A DNA stretch of 20,687 nt from Flavobacterium sp. UBA6195 (GTDB lineage: Bacteria; Bacteroidota; Bacteroidia; Flavobacteriales; Flavobacteriaceae), in NCBI RefSeq assembly GCF_002422095.1, contig NZ_DITB01000130.1, positions 1 to 20,687 of the forward strand, in the 5' to 3' direction. The position numbers and the translations under genes are program-made. The notes beneath the pieces are model-generated. The model had not been told where the DNA came from. It did no database searches and worked only from the letters and a program-made list of their open reading frames with translations. Below are positions 20,446 through 20,687 of this stretch, piece after piece. Each line of letters opens with the position of its first letter. Position 1 is the first letter of the stretch.

Positions 20446-20687
20446 TTATCCGTTTACTAATAATGTTGACATTCCACCATCCACATGGAAAATTTGTCCC
20501 GAAATCCAACTGCTTTTATCACTTAATAAAAAGGTTGCCATTTGTGCGCTGTCTTCTGGTTTTCCAAATCGTTTTAATGGATGACGCTCTGCTGATTTTT
20601 CTTGTTTGGTTTCGTTATTCAAGAATTTATCGGCTAAAGGTGTATCGGTTAATGATGGCGCAATAACGTCAGGCTGTGAAAAAACTC
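20446..20687 (-). CDS. SDR family oxidoreductase, C-terminal part (5' end beyond the window)
   Basis: On the minus strand the last 80 codons of a short-chain dehydrogenase are visible. They include VIAPSLTDTPLADKFLNN (the loop after the active site), ERHPLKRFGKPEDSAQMATF, LLSDKSSWISGQIFHVDGG and the end MSTLLVNG. The GQIFxVDGG motif is the usual SDR C-terminal strand. The catalytic YxxxK and nucleotide-binding site lie outside the window. The residues just before VIAPS read RVFSQPD, unlike the RVN usually found there, though the window edge prevents a judgement. It is 70 bp upstream of phrB on the same strand and is likely the first visible gene of that operon. Confidence 0.85.
   Translation of the reverse strand, partial: VFSQPDVIAPSLTDTPLADKFLNNETKQEKSAERHPLKRFGKPEDSAQMATFLLSDKSSWISGQIFHVDGGMSTLLVNG

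Overview
The window is AT-rich chromosomal DNA from a member of the Bacteroidota, most likely Flavobacterium or a close relative. The evidence is the recurring promoter type (-7 element TAnnTTTG with a TTTG/TTG element about 19-20 bp upstream), short A-rich leaders with few Shine-Dalgarno sequences, lipoproteins of Bacteroidota type, and gene families typical of flavobacteria. Species assignment is inference.

Layout. 1-482 is the 3' end of a TPR-like gene with a strong terminator. 544-1590 (-) is a glutaminyl-peptide cyclotransferase lipoprotein, divergent from a small SRP RNA (1680-1773) that has its own promoter and terminator. A dipeptide epimerase, a short-chain dehydrogenase, a zinc-ribbon orphan and a transaldolase follow on +. 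A lipoprotein with a degenerate thioredoxin domain (-) is divergent from a YbiT-like ABC-F ATPase (+). Then comes an apparent operon pyrR-pyrB-small conserved protein-rnz-HAD phosphatase.

11839-12206 has no convincing gene but holds ten units of a degenerate 21-bp tandem array and a bidirectional hairpin terminator. A conserved flavobacterial protein (12280-12939, -) follows. It appears frameshifted in an A8 run: the missing 27-codon tail is still readable downstream in the next frame. An XRE-type repressor gene (-) is divergent from the main accessory locus.

The accessory locus, 13446-17582 (+), looks like a bacteriocin system. It has two tiny genes (13519-13683 and 13709-13873), each encoding a 54-residue precursor with a 15-residue double-glycine leader and a 39-residue, glycine-rich, two-cysteine core. 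A long hairpin follows, then a 60-aa two-helix membrane protein, a 212-aa polytopic membrane protein, a membrane-anchored CxxC thioredoxin-like protein, and a C39-peptidase ABC exporter. The inferred pathway is synthesis, disulfide formation in the cores, leader removal and export by the C39 transporter, with the membrane proteins as candidate immunity factors.

17592-20375 (-) carries two tandem photolyase/cryptochrome paralogs, one canonical and one with a strongly altered flavin pocket. A partial SDR gene lies upstream of them. Several intergenic gaps carry short repeated or hairpin elements of the dispersed kind common in flavobacterial genomes.
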